Of a stretch of 64,000 nt of DNA, positions 28,645 to 36,615 are shown one piece after another. A program made the position numbers and the translations under genes. The notes beneath the pieces were generated by a model, which did not search any database, had not been told where the DNA came from, and was given only the letters and a program-made list of their open reading frames with translations. Source of the DNA: Pedobacter sp. ok626 (GTDB lineage Bacteria > Bacteroidota > Bacteroidia > Sphingobacteriales > Sphingobacteriaceae); NCBI RefSeq assembly GCF_900100435.1, contig NZ_FNEX01000001.1:186001-250000 (forward strand). The letters are read 5' to 3'. How positions within the stretch are numbered: the first letter of the stretch is position 1; every line of letters starts with the position of its first letter.

Positions 28645-29406
28645 ATGTTACCAGTTAATCGAGAACCAGCTTATTATTATGGAACTAGTGGCTTATTGTT
28701 GCCTGTACCTAATAAATTTTTTTATCCTGAAGAATTTAAAGGCAAAAGCCGGCTTTGTTTTTATGGTTCGATGATGAACAGTATCGAAGTGAACAGTTCA
28801 TTTTATAAAGTACCTATGGCATCCACTGTAGCTAAATGGGCTGCAGAAGTACCAAAAGAATTTAGATTTACCTTTAAACTCTCCAGGGAGATTACCCATA
28901 ATAAAGGCTTAGCATTTGACACTGAAGCCGTAAAACGTTTTATAGGGATCATAGATTTGGTAGGCGACAAAAAGGGCTGTTTGTTGGTGCAGTTCCCAGC
29001 CAGTGTCCGGATCTCTCAATTTAAACAGCTGGCTTTATTGGTAAATACGTTGCGTGAATCTGATCCAAATGGTGATTGGAATATTGCATTGGAGTTTAGG
29101 CATACTTCGCTATATGTAGATCTGGTTTATAAGTTATTAGAAGATGCTGGGTTGGGTATCGTGATCCATGATAAAGCGCCAGCAGCTACGCCAATGCTGG
29201 AAACGGAACTTCCTTTTGTTTACTTGCGCTTTCATGGTCCGGATGGGAGCTATAGAGGGAGCTATGAGGATGAGGTTTTAAATGAGTACGCTGGTTACAT
29301 CCGGGACTGGATGTCGGAGGGAAAAACAGTTTATTGTTATTTCAATAATACTATGGGTAAGGCCTTAGCGAACTTATTTACATTGAAGGACAAAGTCGTA
29401 GGGTAA
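28645..29406 (+). CDS. DUF72 (YecE-like) domain protein
   Basis: A 253-residue soluble protein of the DUF72 TIM-barrel family. I chose ATG over an in-frame GTG three codons upstream. Diagnostic blocks are YYGTSGL at the start, NSIEVNSSFYKVP, FTFKLSREITHNKGL, the strand LLVQFPASVR, LEFRHTSL and the C-terminal RFHGPDGSYRGSYEDEVL followed by YCYFNNTMGKALAN. The biochemical role of DUF72 is not established. It converges on the first gene of the unusual export locus with a 9-base gap. Confidence 0.88.
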   Translation: MLPVNREPAYYYGTSGLLLPVPNKFFYPEEFKGKSRLCFYGSMMNSIEVNSSFYKVPMASTVAKWAAEVPKEFRFTFKLSREITHNKGLAFDTEAVKRFIGIIDLVGDKKGCLLVQFPASVRISQFKQLALLVNTLRESDPNGDWNIALEFRHTSLYVDLVYKLLEDAGLGIVIHDKAPAATPMLETELPFVYLRFHGPDGSYRGSYEDEVLNEYAGYIRDWMSEGKTVYCYFNNTMGKALANLFTLKDKVVG

Positions 29407-29415
29407 GGTTATTTC

Positions 29416-29958
29416 TCACTCTCCCAACTCTTCCTGCATCCACTTATTCCATTTGGTTTGTTGTTTTAGTCTAAGCCCGTGTGCAGTTTCCTCGTCGTAC
29501 CTGGTATTAGATTCGCGTTCACTGCTTAGAAGTTCGAAGAATTTTTTTCGTACTTCTTCTTTCCAATTGACAGTGAAATTAAAAGCAGACATAGTTTTTT
29601 CGATATTGCTGCCACAGATGTACGCAAGGTAAAAATGTCCCTGCTCATGCATCAACATTTGTGAAACGTCTTTCATGTGTACCCGCTCGGTATCCCAATA
29701 GCTTTCTTCTGGCCGTGGCTCTATCTTGGTTTTTACGAAGACTTGGTACTTGTTGTTGCTTTTTTCGATGACCGTATCTATCTTATAATAAATCCTGTAT
29801 TTGAAATAAATGGGGAACCTAGCATTGCGAGGTACAGGTGCCCGAAAATCACTTATGGTGAGTAGGGGGACGTCCTTCAATTTTTTTTGTGCACAAACAG
29901 TTTTAGTTCCCAACGCACTGATAAGGATGGGAAGTAGGACGCGGAAAAATATTTTCAT
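29416..29958 (-). CDS. DUF922-like secreted zinc-peptidase-fold protein
   Basis: A 180-residue exported protein with signal peptide ending KTVCAQ. The zincin motif is MLMHEQGHFYLAYI (HExxH), and the C-terminal YDEETAHGLRLKQQTKW matches the conserved YDxETxHGxxQxxW end of DUF922. DUF922 proteins are predicted periplasmic or outer-membrane metallopeptidases. It is the last gene of the long minus-strand run that carries the double-glycine-leader proteins, 15 bases after a frameshifted gene. It may process exported products or be unrelated cargo. Confidence 0.72.
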   Translation of the reverse strand: MKIFFRVLLPILISALGTKTVCAQKKLKDVPLLTISDFRAPVPRNARFPIYFKYRIYYKIDTVIEKSNNKYQVFVKTKIEPRPEESYWDTERVHMKDVSQMLMHEQGHFYLAYICGSNIEKTMSAFNFTVNWKEEVRKKFFELLSSERESNTRYDEETAHGLRLKQQTKWNKWMQEELGE

Positions 29959-29973
29959 ATTGAAAGCTGGAGG

Positions 29974-30680
29974 TTAGATACTCTTCTTAAATTTCCAAAC
30001 AAATGAGCGAGTTTTCTTATGATTCTCATCACGGATTGTTAATTTACTACCTTGTTTAACTGGCTTTACAGAGATGTATAATGGTTTAACCACTATACTA
30101 TAACCTGCATAATTTTTGTATCCAGCAATATCTTCCGGCAGGCTTGGATCTGATTTTACATTCAGACTAAACTTAAAAAGATATTCTCCTTCATTTCTTA
30201 ATTTATGAGTTAGAGCACTTATATCATATAAGCAAAATGTTTCACCTTTAGATAGAAAAAGCACATTTTGATTGTTGCGTGCCTTGAGTGGTGGTATAGT
30301 GGTAGCTATACTATCTCCGTATTCTTTTTTTCGATAGAACAGCTTGTTCCAATTTTCCGATTGAAAATTTGTTTTTTGATACACAGCCAATCCGCCCTTA
30401 GAACCCGTTGACCTAAGTATTAAATTATAAGCTCCATCGTTTAATTTATAGACTGAGAGTGTATCCCTATTTTGATAATAGAACCCATTTAACATGTTTG
30501 GAATAAAATAATTCTGGCCGCCGGTGTTTTTATAATATATAACTGTAAGTTCAATTCGTGACTATTCAGATTTTTTAACAACGTGTCAACTAAGATAATT
30601 CTCGCATCTATTGGCATTTGAGCGATTGAATCCTGTATCCACATAAACACAGCTAAGAAAAAGATGATGCATACTTTCAT
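29974..30680 (-). pseudogene. Exported accessory protein, frameshifted (homologue of the 227-residue protein upstream)
   Basis: Two overlapping frames make one gene. The first gives a signal peptide (MKVCIIFFLAVFMWIQDSIAQ) and about 40 more residues, then stops. The second starts MLNGFYYQN and runs 173 residues. Adding one A to the run of five A near 30531-30537 joins them through NTGGQNYFIPNMLNG. The C-terminus (LPEDIAGYKNYAGYSIVVKPLYI) matches the end of the 227-residue protein (LPDELVGYKKYKGK). This is a real deletion, an assembly error in a homopolymer, or -1 slippage. It lies next to a leader remnant, which favours decay. Confidence 0.7.
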
Positions 30681-30692
30681 AATAAATCTATT

Positions 30693-30740
30693 CTAATCCT
30701 GAACTAAAATTTCCTTCTGCACTAATTTTAACCTTTTCAT
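30693..30740 (-). pseudogene. Vestigial double-glycine-leader gene start
   Basis: A 15-codon frame MKRLKLVQKEILVQD begins with the same six residues as the two intact leader proteins, and its upstream DNA matches theirs. After codon 6 it diverges and stops. It is probably the scar of a deleted third leader-linker-effector gene, with the signature upstream segment left behind. Confidence 0.65.
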
Positions 30741-30768
30741 TTCTAACTATTTTGGTTGTAAAATAGAT
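30741..30768 (-). repeat. Third copy of the upstream segment carrying the end of the SpaB_C-like gene
   Basis: Read on the minus strand, TCTATTTTACAACCAAAATAG encodes SILQPK followed by a stop, which are the last six residues of the SpaB_C-like protein, then TTAGAA and the remnant ATG. The same tail precedes both intact leader genes. Confidence 0.7.
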
Positions 30769-30771
30769 ACT

Positions 30772-31650
30772 TTATTTTTTTAAATATTTATCCAAATTAT
30801 CTAGTACTAATATTTTAAAATCATCTCTTGCCTTTGACTTATCATCTGCTTTTAAGTCTTTTTCAAAAAGACTATTACCATATCCATTCACCACACCAAC
30901 TAATACCAATTGGCAATTGTTGTCCTGCCAATTACTGTTTCCACCGCTAAAAAAGTACCGAATTACCGGGTATTTTTTCTCGTCAGGTCTGTACAACTTA
31001 AAATATAAGCTATCGACCAAACTATCATCTTCATTCCCCACTGATTCACCATTAACGCTTACACGTTCAGGAGGTCCAGGAAAGGGATTTGGCACAACAT
31101 TCTGGGGATTATCTTTTTCCAAAAGCTTCAAAGCATTATAAACATCCGCTTTGCTTGCATCAATATTATATCTGGCTATATTCCCATGAGTTCCAGCTGT
31201 AGCAATGAAACTAAAGCAAGCTAATAGCATGATAAATAGCCGTAAATACTTGAACGATACATCGTCGCGGAATGTTAACCTTCCTTTATATTTATAACTG
31301 ATTGGAATTACAAGCAAAGCATAGAGATCTGTCATGTCGATTGTCCTTTCTATTTGATATAAATTCAAATTGTTCCAATAAATGATTATTGGCGTAGCTA
31401 GGTCTGATTTCCAGATAACGAATAATACGATTGTTAATACATATACAGCTTTTTTAGCACGGAAAATATGCGAAAAGAAAATTGGGAAAATAAATAATCC
31501 GGCAATATCACTAAGTTTTCCTGTGATCTGATTGTGGAAAGCCTGTTTGAGGTAGAAGTCGTTTATCAACAATAATAGGAGCCCAAAAATAAAATAAACA
31601 GAAGTAAATATATCGCGTTTCGATTTGTCGATTGAATTTAGACCTTCCAT
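30772..31650 (-). CDS. Multi-pass membrane protein of unknown function
   Basis: A 292-residue protein with about five hydrophobic segments in the N-terminal 160 residues (for example VYFIFGLLLLLIN, IAGLFIFPIFFSHIF, VYVLTIVLFVIW and LRLFIMLLACFSFI) and a soluble C-terminal domain (about 165-292) with RPDEKKYPVIRYFFSGG. I do not recognise it. It follows the erythromycin-esterase-like gene by 5 bases in the same direction and lies just before the leader remnant. A membrane-bound immunity or accessory role is possible but only positional. Confidence 0.6.
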   Translation of the reverse strand: MEGLNSIDKSKRDIFTSVYFIFGLLLLLINDFYLKQAFHNQITGKLSDIAGLFIFPIFFSHIFRAKKAVYVLTIVLFVIWKSDLATPIIIYWNNLNLYQIERTIDMTDLYALLVIPISYKYKGRLTFRDDVSFKYLRLFIMLLACFSFIATAGTHGNIARYNIDASKADVYNALKLLEKDNPQNVVPNPFPGPPERVSVNGESVGNEDDSLVDSLYFKLYRPDEKKYPVIRYFFSGGNSNWQDNNCQLVLVGVVNGYGNSLFEKDLKADDKSKARDDFKILVLDNLDKYLKK

Positions 31651-31655
31651 TGTAT

Positions 31656-33446
31656 CTAGTTGTCTATTTCATTTAAAACATCATTCATTGCTTTTCTTCT
31701 TGAAGCAAAAAAATCCATGTTATATATTATAGGAAATGATTCCACCTCTTCAATCGGTTTACTCTCTTTAATAAACACATATGCATCAAATCTTTTCTTT
31801 AATGAGGAAAAACGATATAGGTCTGCATATCTGCTCCCTCTAGAAATCTTACCGTAAGAAAGAATAGCATCTCCAAGGTACTTTGACGGATAGTAAAAGT
31901 AATTTAATCCAGTAGCAAGTCCAGCGTACTCGAAGCTATAAGCAGGTGGATAAAGTAGCCTGTCTGAGACTATTTTTCCATTCATTGAGCATTCATCTTG
32001 AGAATATGTTCCTTCTCCAATTTGAAAACTGATGGAGAAATATTGATCCTTATAGATTTTTCTCAAATAAAAACCTAAAGATGGGTCCGTGTTTAAATAA
32101 CTATCCATTTCAGGTAAGCTGGTAATATGGCCACTATGGGCATAAATAGCGGCGATTTCATCTGACTTAAGAAATAACTTCACCAAGTTTTGTACTTTGT
32201 TAGACATATTGAGGTCTCTATTCGCCAGTGGTTCAACATTACTTTTTTGATTGGCGATTACTTCTTTTAGAAAGAGTAGATATAACTCATATGATTTATA
32301 ACCTAATTTTGTTTTCAGCACTGTATCTAGTTGTGCATGAGTTAGGATTTCTTCATACTTTTCATCGGCTATTTTCTTCAAATAGAACTTACCCTTTTGT
32401 TTTCCTAAGATGGTCAAATGATATTCAAAGAGATAAAGTTCTGGATATTTTGGATTATCAACACCTAACAGGTGAACCTTAGTGACTGAATGTTCGTTGT
32501 AGGATCTTAACCAATTGAGAAAAGTAATTAAATTCCTATAGCCACATATAGAAGGTTTTAGATGAGATATAATCTGATTTTGATAGCTTTCTGGGATTTT
32601 TCCCAATACATACAGATCCATCATTAGCGTATTATCCATTGGCATTTCCATTAAAATCAATCTGCAGTTCTGATTTAGGATCAGATTTTTAATAAACTGA
32701 TAATTTGCCAATTGTATGCTACTGCTTCCGTGGGTCGATTCTCCAAGGCCAATAATTTTTTTTTGACGTATTGCACCAATTTTTTTTAACAATGTACTGT
32801 CATTGTCAAAAGCCAAGGGAACAATATACCTCTTTTTCAAACTATGAACGACCTCCAGGCTGTCTTCTTTCTTTTTCGAAAAATAATTTTGTGATGTGAT
32901 ATCATTTCCATCAATTTTTATAGCTATGCGGTCGAGCCAGATACTTTGGTCATTGGCGCTATCACCTAAATAATTTATGCTAATTCTGATGGCCTTTGCT
33001 TTCGCAAGAGGTAAAACAATAGATTTCTTTTCCCATTGTTTACTATTTATTCTGATTGCTTTAGTTGAGATCTCCTTTTCATTCTGATCAAATAGCGTCA
33101 GTCTGAAATATAGATCATGAATTACATTGTCTTTGGAAATTATGGATATCTCGCATTCTTTTGGTTGATCAACTTTTGGTAATAATATCATTCTTGACAG
33201 GTTGCATTGCATATTTTTGTCTCTTGCCCTACTATTATAATATAGTTTGAATGCCGGTTTATTCTCGTTAATGTTTGTTGTATCAACTAAGAAGATGCTA
33301 TTGCCTGATGATAACCATGCCCTCCTGCATAATGTTACGTTTTGAAAATTTAGATCATATTTTTCGCGCATTGTTTGTGCACTTGAAATGACAAAAAGAT
33401 GCATAAGAAACAAAAATAAAAGCCGGTGTTTTTTTTGATTTTTCAA
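31656..33446 (-). CDS. Erythromycin-esterase-family exported protein
   Basis: A 596-residue protein. It begins at TTG, which overlaps the preceding stop as TTGA and gives a full signal peptide (MKNQKKHRLLFLFLMHLF). An N-terminal beta-sandwich (about 30-195, carbohydrate-binding-like) is followed by an erythromycin-esterase domain (about 225-590) with the hallmark IIGLGESTHGSSS, ILMEMPMDN and IYAHSGHI. Ere-family enzymes hydrolyse lactones, but many members have other or unknown roles. Export and placement in the leader-protein operon argue against a plain antibiotic-resistance gene; modifying or protecting against a secreted product is possible. Confidence 0.8.
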   Translation of the reverse strand: MKNQKKHRLLFLFLMHLFVISSAQTMREKYDLNFQNVTLCRRAWLSSGNSIFLVDTTNINENKPAFKLYYNSRARDKNMQCNLSRMILLPKVDQPKECEISIISKDNVIHDLYFRLTLFDQNEKEISTKAIRINSKQWEKKSIVLPLAKAKAIRISINYLGDSANDQSIWLDRIAIKIDGNDITSQNYFSKKKEDSLEVVHSLKKRYIVPLAFDNDSTLLKKIGAIRQKKIIGLGESTHGSSSIQLANYQFIKNLILNQNCRLILMEMPMDNTLMMDLYVLGKIPESYQNQIISHLKPSICGYRNLITFLNWLRSYNEHSVTKVHLLGVDNPKYPELYLFEYHLTILGKQKGKFYLKKIADEKYEEILTHAQLDTVLKTKLGYKSYELYLLFLKEVIANQKSNVEPLANRDLNMSNKVQNLVKLFLKSDEIAAIYAHSGHITSLPEMDSYLNTDPSLGFYLRKIYKDQYFSISFQIGEGTYSQDECSMNGKIVSDRLLYPPAYSFEYAGLATGLNYFYYPSKYLGDAILSYGKISRGSRYADLYRFSSLKKRFDAYVFIKESKPIEEVESFPIIYNMDFFASRRKAMNDVLNEIDN

Positions 33447-34126
33447 TAGCTATGTTCCCTTCGTTTTATTGTAATAAAATCTATATAAACAGGCTGGGAA
33501 ACTATTTTTCCTTTATACTTTTTATATCCAACCAGTTCGTCCGGTAAAGTTGGTCGCTCATTTTCCAGAGCCTTTGGTTCATAGGCAAATTTATACTGTC
33601 CTTTAGCGAGATGATGAATTTCCACTGTATAATAATAAGTATGTTCCTCACCAGATTTCAGAAATAATGGTAGGTTATCATAAGCGAACAAAGCAGTGGT
33701 GTCAATCCTAAGCGCGCTGTTCCGAATCATTTTTTTTACTTCGGAAATACGATTTCTTTTCAACTTTACGCTAGCCAAATTCAAGCTGGCGGTAAGATTG
33801 GAGGCTCCTGGAATCGGATTAGACATGACATGGGGATTGTCGTCTAGAACTATTTCTCGATGCTTTCGAATCTCGTAAGCACCATTTTTTTTCTCATAGA
33901 AGGAAATTAAACTATAAGAGCTTCTTGATCCTGAAATGACATCTATTCTCGGTAAGTAAATATCCTTTTCAGTATGATTAATGAACGTAACGCCAATGGC
34001 CATCAAATGACGTTGATCCTCAGGATCCTGGATAACACTAAGTCGCGCTTCCAGATTTCCCTTCCTATCTTGAGCAGATACCTCAGTGAACAGAAAAAGC
34101 AAGCAAATTAAATAAAATGATTTCAT
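33443..34126 (-). CDS. Exported accessory protein (candidate immunity factor for the zincin-type leader protein)
   Basis: A 227-residue protein with signal peptide ending TEVSAQ. It is beta-rich with no enzyme motif and ends in LPDELVGYKKYKGKIVSQPVYIDF, shared with the frameshifted protein further down the operon. The gene starts 22 bases after the HELIH-containing leader protein and overlaps the Ere-like gene by 4 bases. Its place directly behind an exported peptidase-like protein and its own export fit a periplasmic immunity protein. That is inference from position; I do not recognise the family. Confidence 0.62.
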   Translation of the reverse strand: MKSFYLICLLFLFTEVSAQDRKGNLEARLSVIQDPEDQRHLMAIGVTFINHTEKDIYLPRIDVISGSRSSYSLISFYEKKNGAYEIRKHREIVLDDNPHVMSNPIPGASNLTASLNLASVKLKRNRISEVKKMIRNSALRIDTTALFAYDNLPLFLKSGEEHTYYYTVEIHHLAKGQYKFAYEPKALENERPTLPDELVGYKKYKGKIVSQPVYIDFITIKRREHSY

Positions 34127-34148
34127 GGTAGATATAAATTAATGAGCT

Positions 34149-34970
34149 TTAAAAGCTAGTCAGGCTAGATCTCCAGGTCGTGTCGGCTCCTGCAGCTTCA
34201 AGACTATCCATCTGTTCTTGGCATAAATTTCTACTTTCAGTATCACCAGTGGAAATATAATAATCCCGTTGAAATTTATAGGCTGCATACTCGGAGTTCA
34301 ATTTGAACTGGCTAGAATTTGAATTATATAAAGCGGAATGTTCGCTAAAATGAGCTGCATGAATTAATTCATGACCGATTAGACCCATAGAAGTAGTTTC
34401 ATCCAGGTTCATAATATAGGGAGATATATACACAAATGTTAAATCTCCGCTTTTATAAGTTAAGCCGTATGATGCGGCTCCCGATACTGTATTTATATAT
34501 TGCCCTTCGGAATTTATAGTATATCCCTGGGGGGCTGTAGAGCCTGCTATTGTTATTGCATTAGGAAAGTGACCATAGAATTGGGAAAAATTATTTTGAA
34601 CTCTGTTAATCAACTCCAATGTAGCAGAGGGATTGGGGCCACCATAACCACCATAACCACCGCCGTAGCCGCCAGAAGGAGAATAGCCTCCATAACCGCC
34701 ACTGCCTCCTGGAGGATACCATCCCGGCCATCCGCCATTATATCCGCCGTAATTTCCGTATCCGCCTGATCCGCCGGGGTTGTAAGTGCCTTCGGGTGGA
34801 ACATAGCCGTTTTGCATGGCATTCCATAATTCCTCCCATGAGTTATATCCGCCATATCCACCGCTTCCCCCAGATTCTCCATAACCACCTTTAATGCCGC
34901 GTAGGTGCTCTGGGTCTAGCATTTCCAGTTCTTCGCTCAACTGGTCGAGATTTAATTTTAGTCTTTTCAT
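34149..34970 (-). CDS. Double-glycine-leader Gly/Tyr-rich protein with zincin-like C-terminal domain
   Basis: A 273-residue protein in three parts. Residues 1-29 are a leader ending LRGIKGG, with Leu15, Leu18, Leu23 and Ile26 at the -15, -12, -7 and -4 positions that C39 exporters read. Residues 30-112 are a linker of GGYGGY units with Trp and Pro islands. Residues 113-273 form a compact domain with LIGHELIHAAH (His200, Glu201, His204) and a later EYAAYKFQ (Glu227), the layout of a gluzincin. There is no Sec signal. Export by the divergent C39 ABC transporter is likely. A toxin or extracellular peptidase role is inferred. Confidence 0.8.
   Translation of the reverse strand: MKRLKLNLDQLSEELEMLDPEHLRGIKGGYGESGGSGGYGGYNSWEELWNAMQNGYVPPEGTYNPGGSGGYGNYGGYNGGWPGWYPPGGSGGYGGYSPSGGYGGGYGGYGGPNPSATLELINRVQNNFSQFYGHFPNAITIAGSTAPQGYTINSEGQYINTVSGAASYGLTYKSGDLTFVYISPYIMNLDETTSMGLIGHELIHAAHFSEHSALYNSNSSQFKLNSEYAAYKFQRDYYISTGDTESRNLCQEQMDSLEAAGADTTWRSSLTSF
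34620..34885 (-). repeat. GGY-coding low-complexity repeat in the zincin-type leader protein
   Basis: Irregular short repeats (CCGCCATA/CCACCATA on the plus strand) encode Gly-Gly-Tyr and Gly-Gly-Ser units. Their number and order differ from the paralogue, as expected of repeat expansion and contraction. Confidence 0.8.
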
Positions 34971-35005
34971 TTCTTACTATTTAGGTTGTAAAATAGATTG
35001 GTTTA
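34801..35005. repeat. Duplicated leader block, copy 1
   Basis: About 205 bases that match the block in front of and within the papain-type paralogue with only three differences that I see, at a constant offset of 1610. It spans the end of the SpaB_C coding tail, the start region, the leader and the first linker codons. Similarity falls off sharply on both sides. Confidence 0.88.
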
Positions 35006-35068
35006 GCTTTTTTGTTGACACAGTTCAATGTAAACTATCCTAACTCCAAGGTGTTGGACTTGAGTTGA

Positions 35069-35761
35069 TTAGTATTCATACCTGAGCATACCTTCCATAG
35101 CCTGCCAATATTTTTTTAATTTTCCGTTTGCGCTATCTGTATAAAAGAATGTCATACAAACATACCCAAGGTCTTTTTTTTGCAGAAGTAGTGCAGCCAC
35201 GTATGAATACTTACCTCGATAAAATGCATTACTGTCCAATCGGATTGTATAAGATATTGCCGTGTCAGCATTAAATTTTGTCTTAGCCTCTGCTGAAGAA
35301 TAGTATGTCACATAATCTTTCCAGTGCCTCGCTGCCTCGGCATCATATGCCTTCCCAATATGATGTTTTAGCTCGTTTAAATGCATGCCATTCAATGAGC
35401 GAAGTGACCCTGAGAACATTTTATTTATGCTAATTGAATCAGATTTAGCATAAGGCCTATGTAGGGGGAAAAAGGCTACAAACTCTTCATCTTCAGATAC
35501 CAACTGATTAGATATACAATATAGCATTGACTTTAATTTAATATTGTCATCAAAACATTCGCTTTTATGTACTTCATTGAATCCATCTGGTTTGGAATAT
35601 TTTAATTTCAACTCTTTTAGAGGTGCTTTAGGACTTGGGTCGCCAGTCACTGTTATCGTCCTGCCCCGTCCAATATCAAACGTCATTGTCTGCACTTCCT
35701 GTGCATAAGCGACCTGGATAAAGGTCAAAGCGGTAACAATCCAGATTATAGAATTTCTCAT
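35069..35761 (-). CDS. Exported protein of unknown function (candidate immunity factor for the papain-type leader protein)
   Basis: A 230-residue protein with signal peptide ending QVAYAQ. The mature part is mixed alpha/beta with a single marked helix region (LRSLNGMHLNELKHHIGKAY) and the C-terminal YWQAMEGMLRYEY. I see no catalytic motif and do not recognise a family. The gene begins 9 bases after the papain-type leader gene and is followed by a 98-base gap holding the next leader module. Position and export suggest a periplasmic partner or immunity protein, which is inference. Confidence 0.6.
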   Translation of the reverse strand: MRNSIIWIVTALTFIQVAYAQEVQTMTFDIGRGRTITVTGDPSPKAPLKELKLKYSKPDGFNEVHKSECFDDNIKLKSMLYCISNQLVSEDEEFVAFFPLHRPYAKSDSISINKMFSGSLRSLNGMHLNELKHHIGKAYDAEAARHWKDYVTYYSSAEAKTKFNADTAISYTIRLDSNAFYRGKYSYVAALLLQKKDLGYVCMTFFYTDSANGKLKKYWQAMEGMLRYEY

Positions 35762-35770
35762 ATTATTTAT

Positions 35771-36580
35771 TTAACTCCCTATTGATGTACCACTCACTGC
35801 ATAAAATCCAGTTGCATCGGACATATTCAGATGACTCCTCTTGCCCGTTGTAGGGTCATAAAATTCGATCTTGAGTTTTCCCCCGTCATTAGCATCATTG
35901 TACCAACCCTCTGCAATGACAGCATGACCTGCTCCTGCAACGCCAGTGTTGTATGTGATCATTACATGGTTACCACCGACTTTTCCATCGCTTGACATCG
36001 AAAATCCCGAACTAAGTTCGGTTACGGCCATACCGCCGAAGCCTCCAATATTGACAATGTGCTCAGTGAATACTCCTCCATAATCTGCGCCATTATATCC
36101 TAAATTATAATGGATACTAAAATTGTAAAAATTCCAATCATGAGAACTACCATCTAAGTAATCGAAACAATTTAATACGCAATCCCAGCTCGGGTCAACC
36201 GCCCCCATATAACCACCATATCCGCCAGATCCACCGTACCCACCATATCCGCCGCCATACCCGCCAGAAGGAGAATATCCGCCATAACCACCACTGCCTC
36301 CTGGCGGATACCATCCCGGCCCTCCGCCATTATACCCGCCATAACCACCCTCACCACTGTATCCTCCATAACCGCCTGCTCCACCAGGGTTATAAGTACC
36401 TTCTGGTGGAACATAGCCGTTTTGCATGGCATTCCATAATTCCTCCCATGAGTTATATCCGCCATATCCACCGCTTCCCCCAGATTCACCATAACCACCT
36501 TTAATGCCGCGTAGGTGCTCGGGGTCTAGCATTTCCAGTTCTTCGCTCAACTGGTCGAGATTTAATTTTAGTCTTTTCAT
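35771..36580 (-). CDS. Double-glycine-leader Gly/Tyr-rich protein with papain-like C-terminal domain
   Basis: A 269-residue protein whose first 67 residues are identical to those of the zincin-type paralogue: leader (1-29, ending LRGIKGG) and the start of the GGYGGY linker (30-125). The rest is unrelated. Residues 126-269 carry SWDCVLNCFDYL (Cys134), GAGHAVIAEGWY (His219) and EFYDPTTG (Asp242), the order and spacing of a C39/papain-like cysteine peptidase. GGNHVMITYN (His205) is an alternative His. It lies 6 bases after the SpaB_C-like gene. Export by the C39 transporter is likely; the role is inferred to be a toxin or processing enzyme. Confidence 0.8.
   Translation of the reverse strand: MKRLKLNLDQLSEELEMLDPEHLRGIKGGYGESGGSGGYGGYNSWEELWNAMQNGYVPPEGTYNPGGAGGYGGYSGEGGYGGYNGGGPGWYPPGGSGGYGGYSPSGGYGGGYGGYGGSGGYGGYMGAVDPSWDCVLNCFDYLDGSSHDWNFYNFSIHYNLGYNGADYGGVFTEHIVNIGGFGGMAVTELSSGFSMSSDGKVGGNHVMITYNTGVAGAGHAVIAEGWYNDANDGGKLKIEFYDPTTGKRSHLNMSDATGFYAVSGTSIGS
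36205..36495 (-). repeat. GGY-coding low-complexity repeat in the papain-type leader protein
   Basis: Short imperfect repeats encode Gly-Gly-Tyr units, about four to five units longer than in the zincin-type paralogue. The tract includes the shared island PGWYPPGGSGGYGG. Confidence 0.8.
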
Positions 36581-36615
36581 TTCTAACTATTTAGGTTGTA
36601 AAATAGATTGGTTTA
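36411..36615. repeat. Duplicated leader block, copy 2 (probable parent copy)
   Basis: This copy lies across the real end of the SpaB_C-like gene and the start of the papain-type leader gene. Because the other two copies carry the same SpaB_C tail without its gene, this arrangement is probably ancestral. Confidence 0.85.

Noticed and set aside
31656..33446. Macrolide resistance gene
   Set aside because: The erythromycin-esterase fold is present, but the protein has a signal peptide and an extra N-terminal domain and lies inside the leader-protein operon. A resistance role is not supported.
34620..36495. CRISPR-like repeats
   Set aside because: The short repeats are irregular, lie within coding frames and encode GGY units, with no conserved spacers or cas genes.
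34149..36580. Lanthipeptide or thiopeptide precursor interpretation of the leader proteins
   Set aside because: The regions after the double glycine are long, Gly/Tyr-rich and almost free of Cys, and no LanB N-domain, LanC or YcaO is visible. They look like folded cargo with linkers, not small core peptides.
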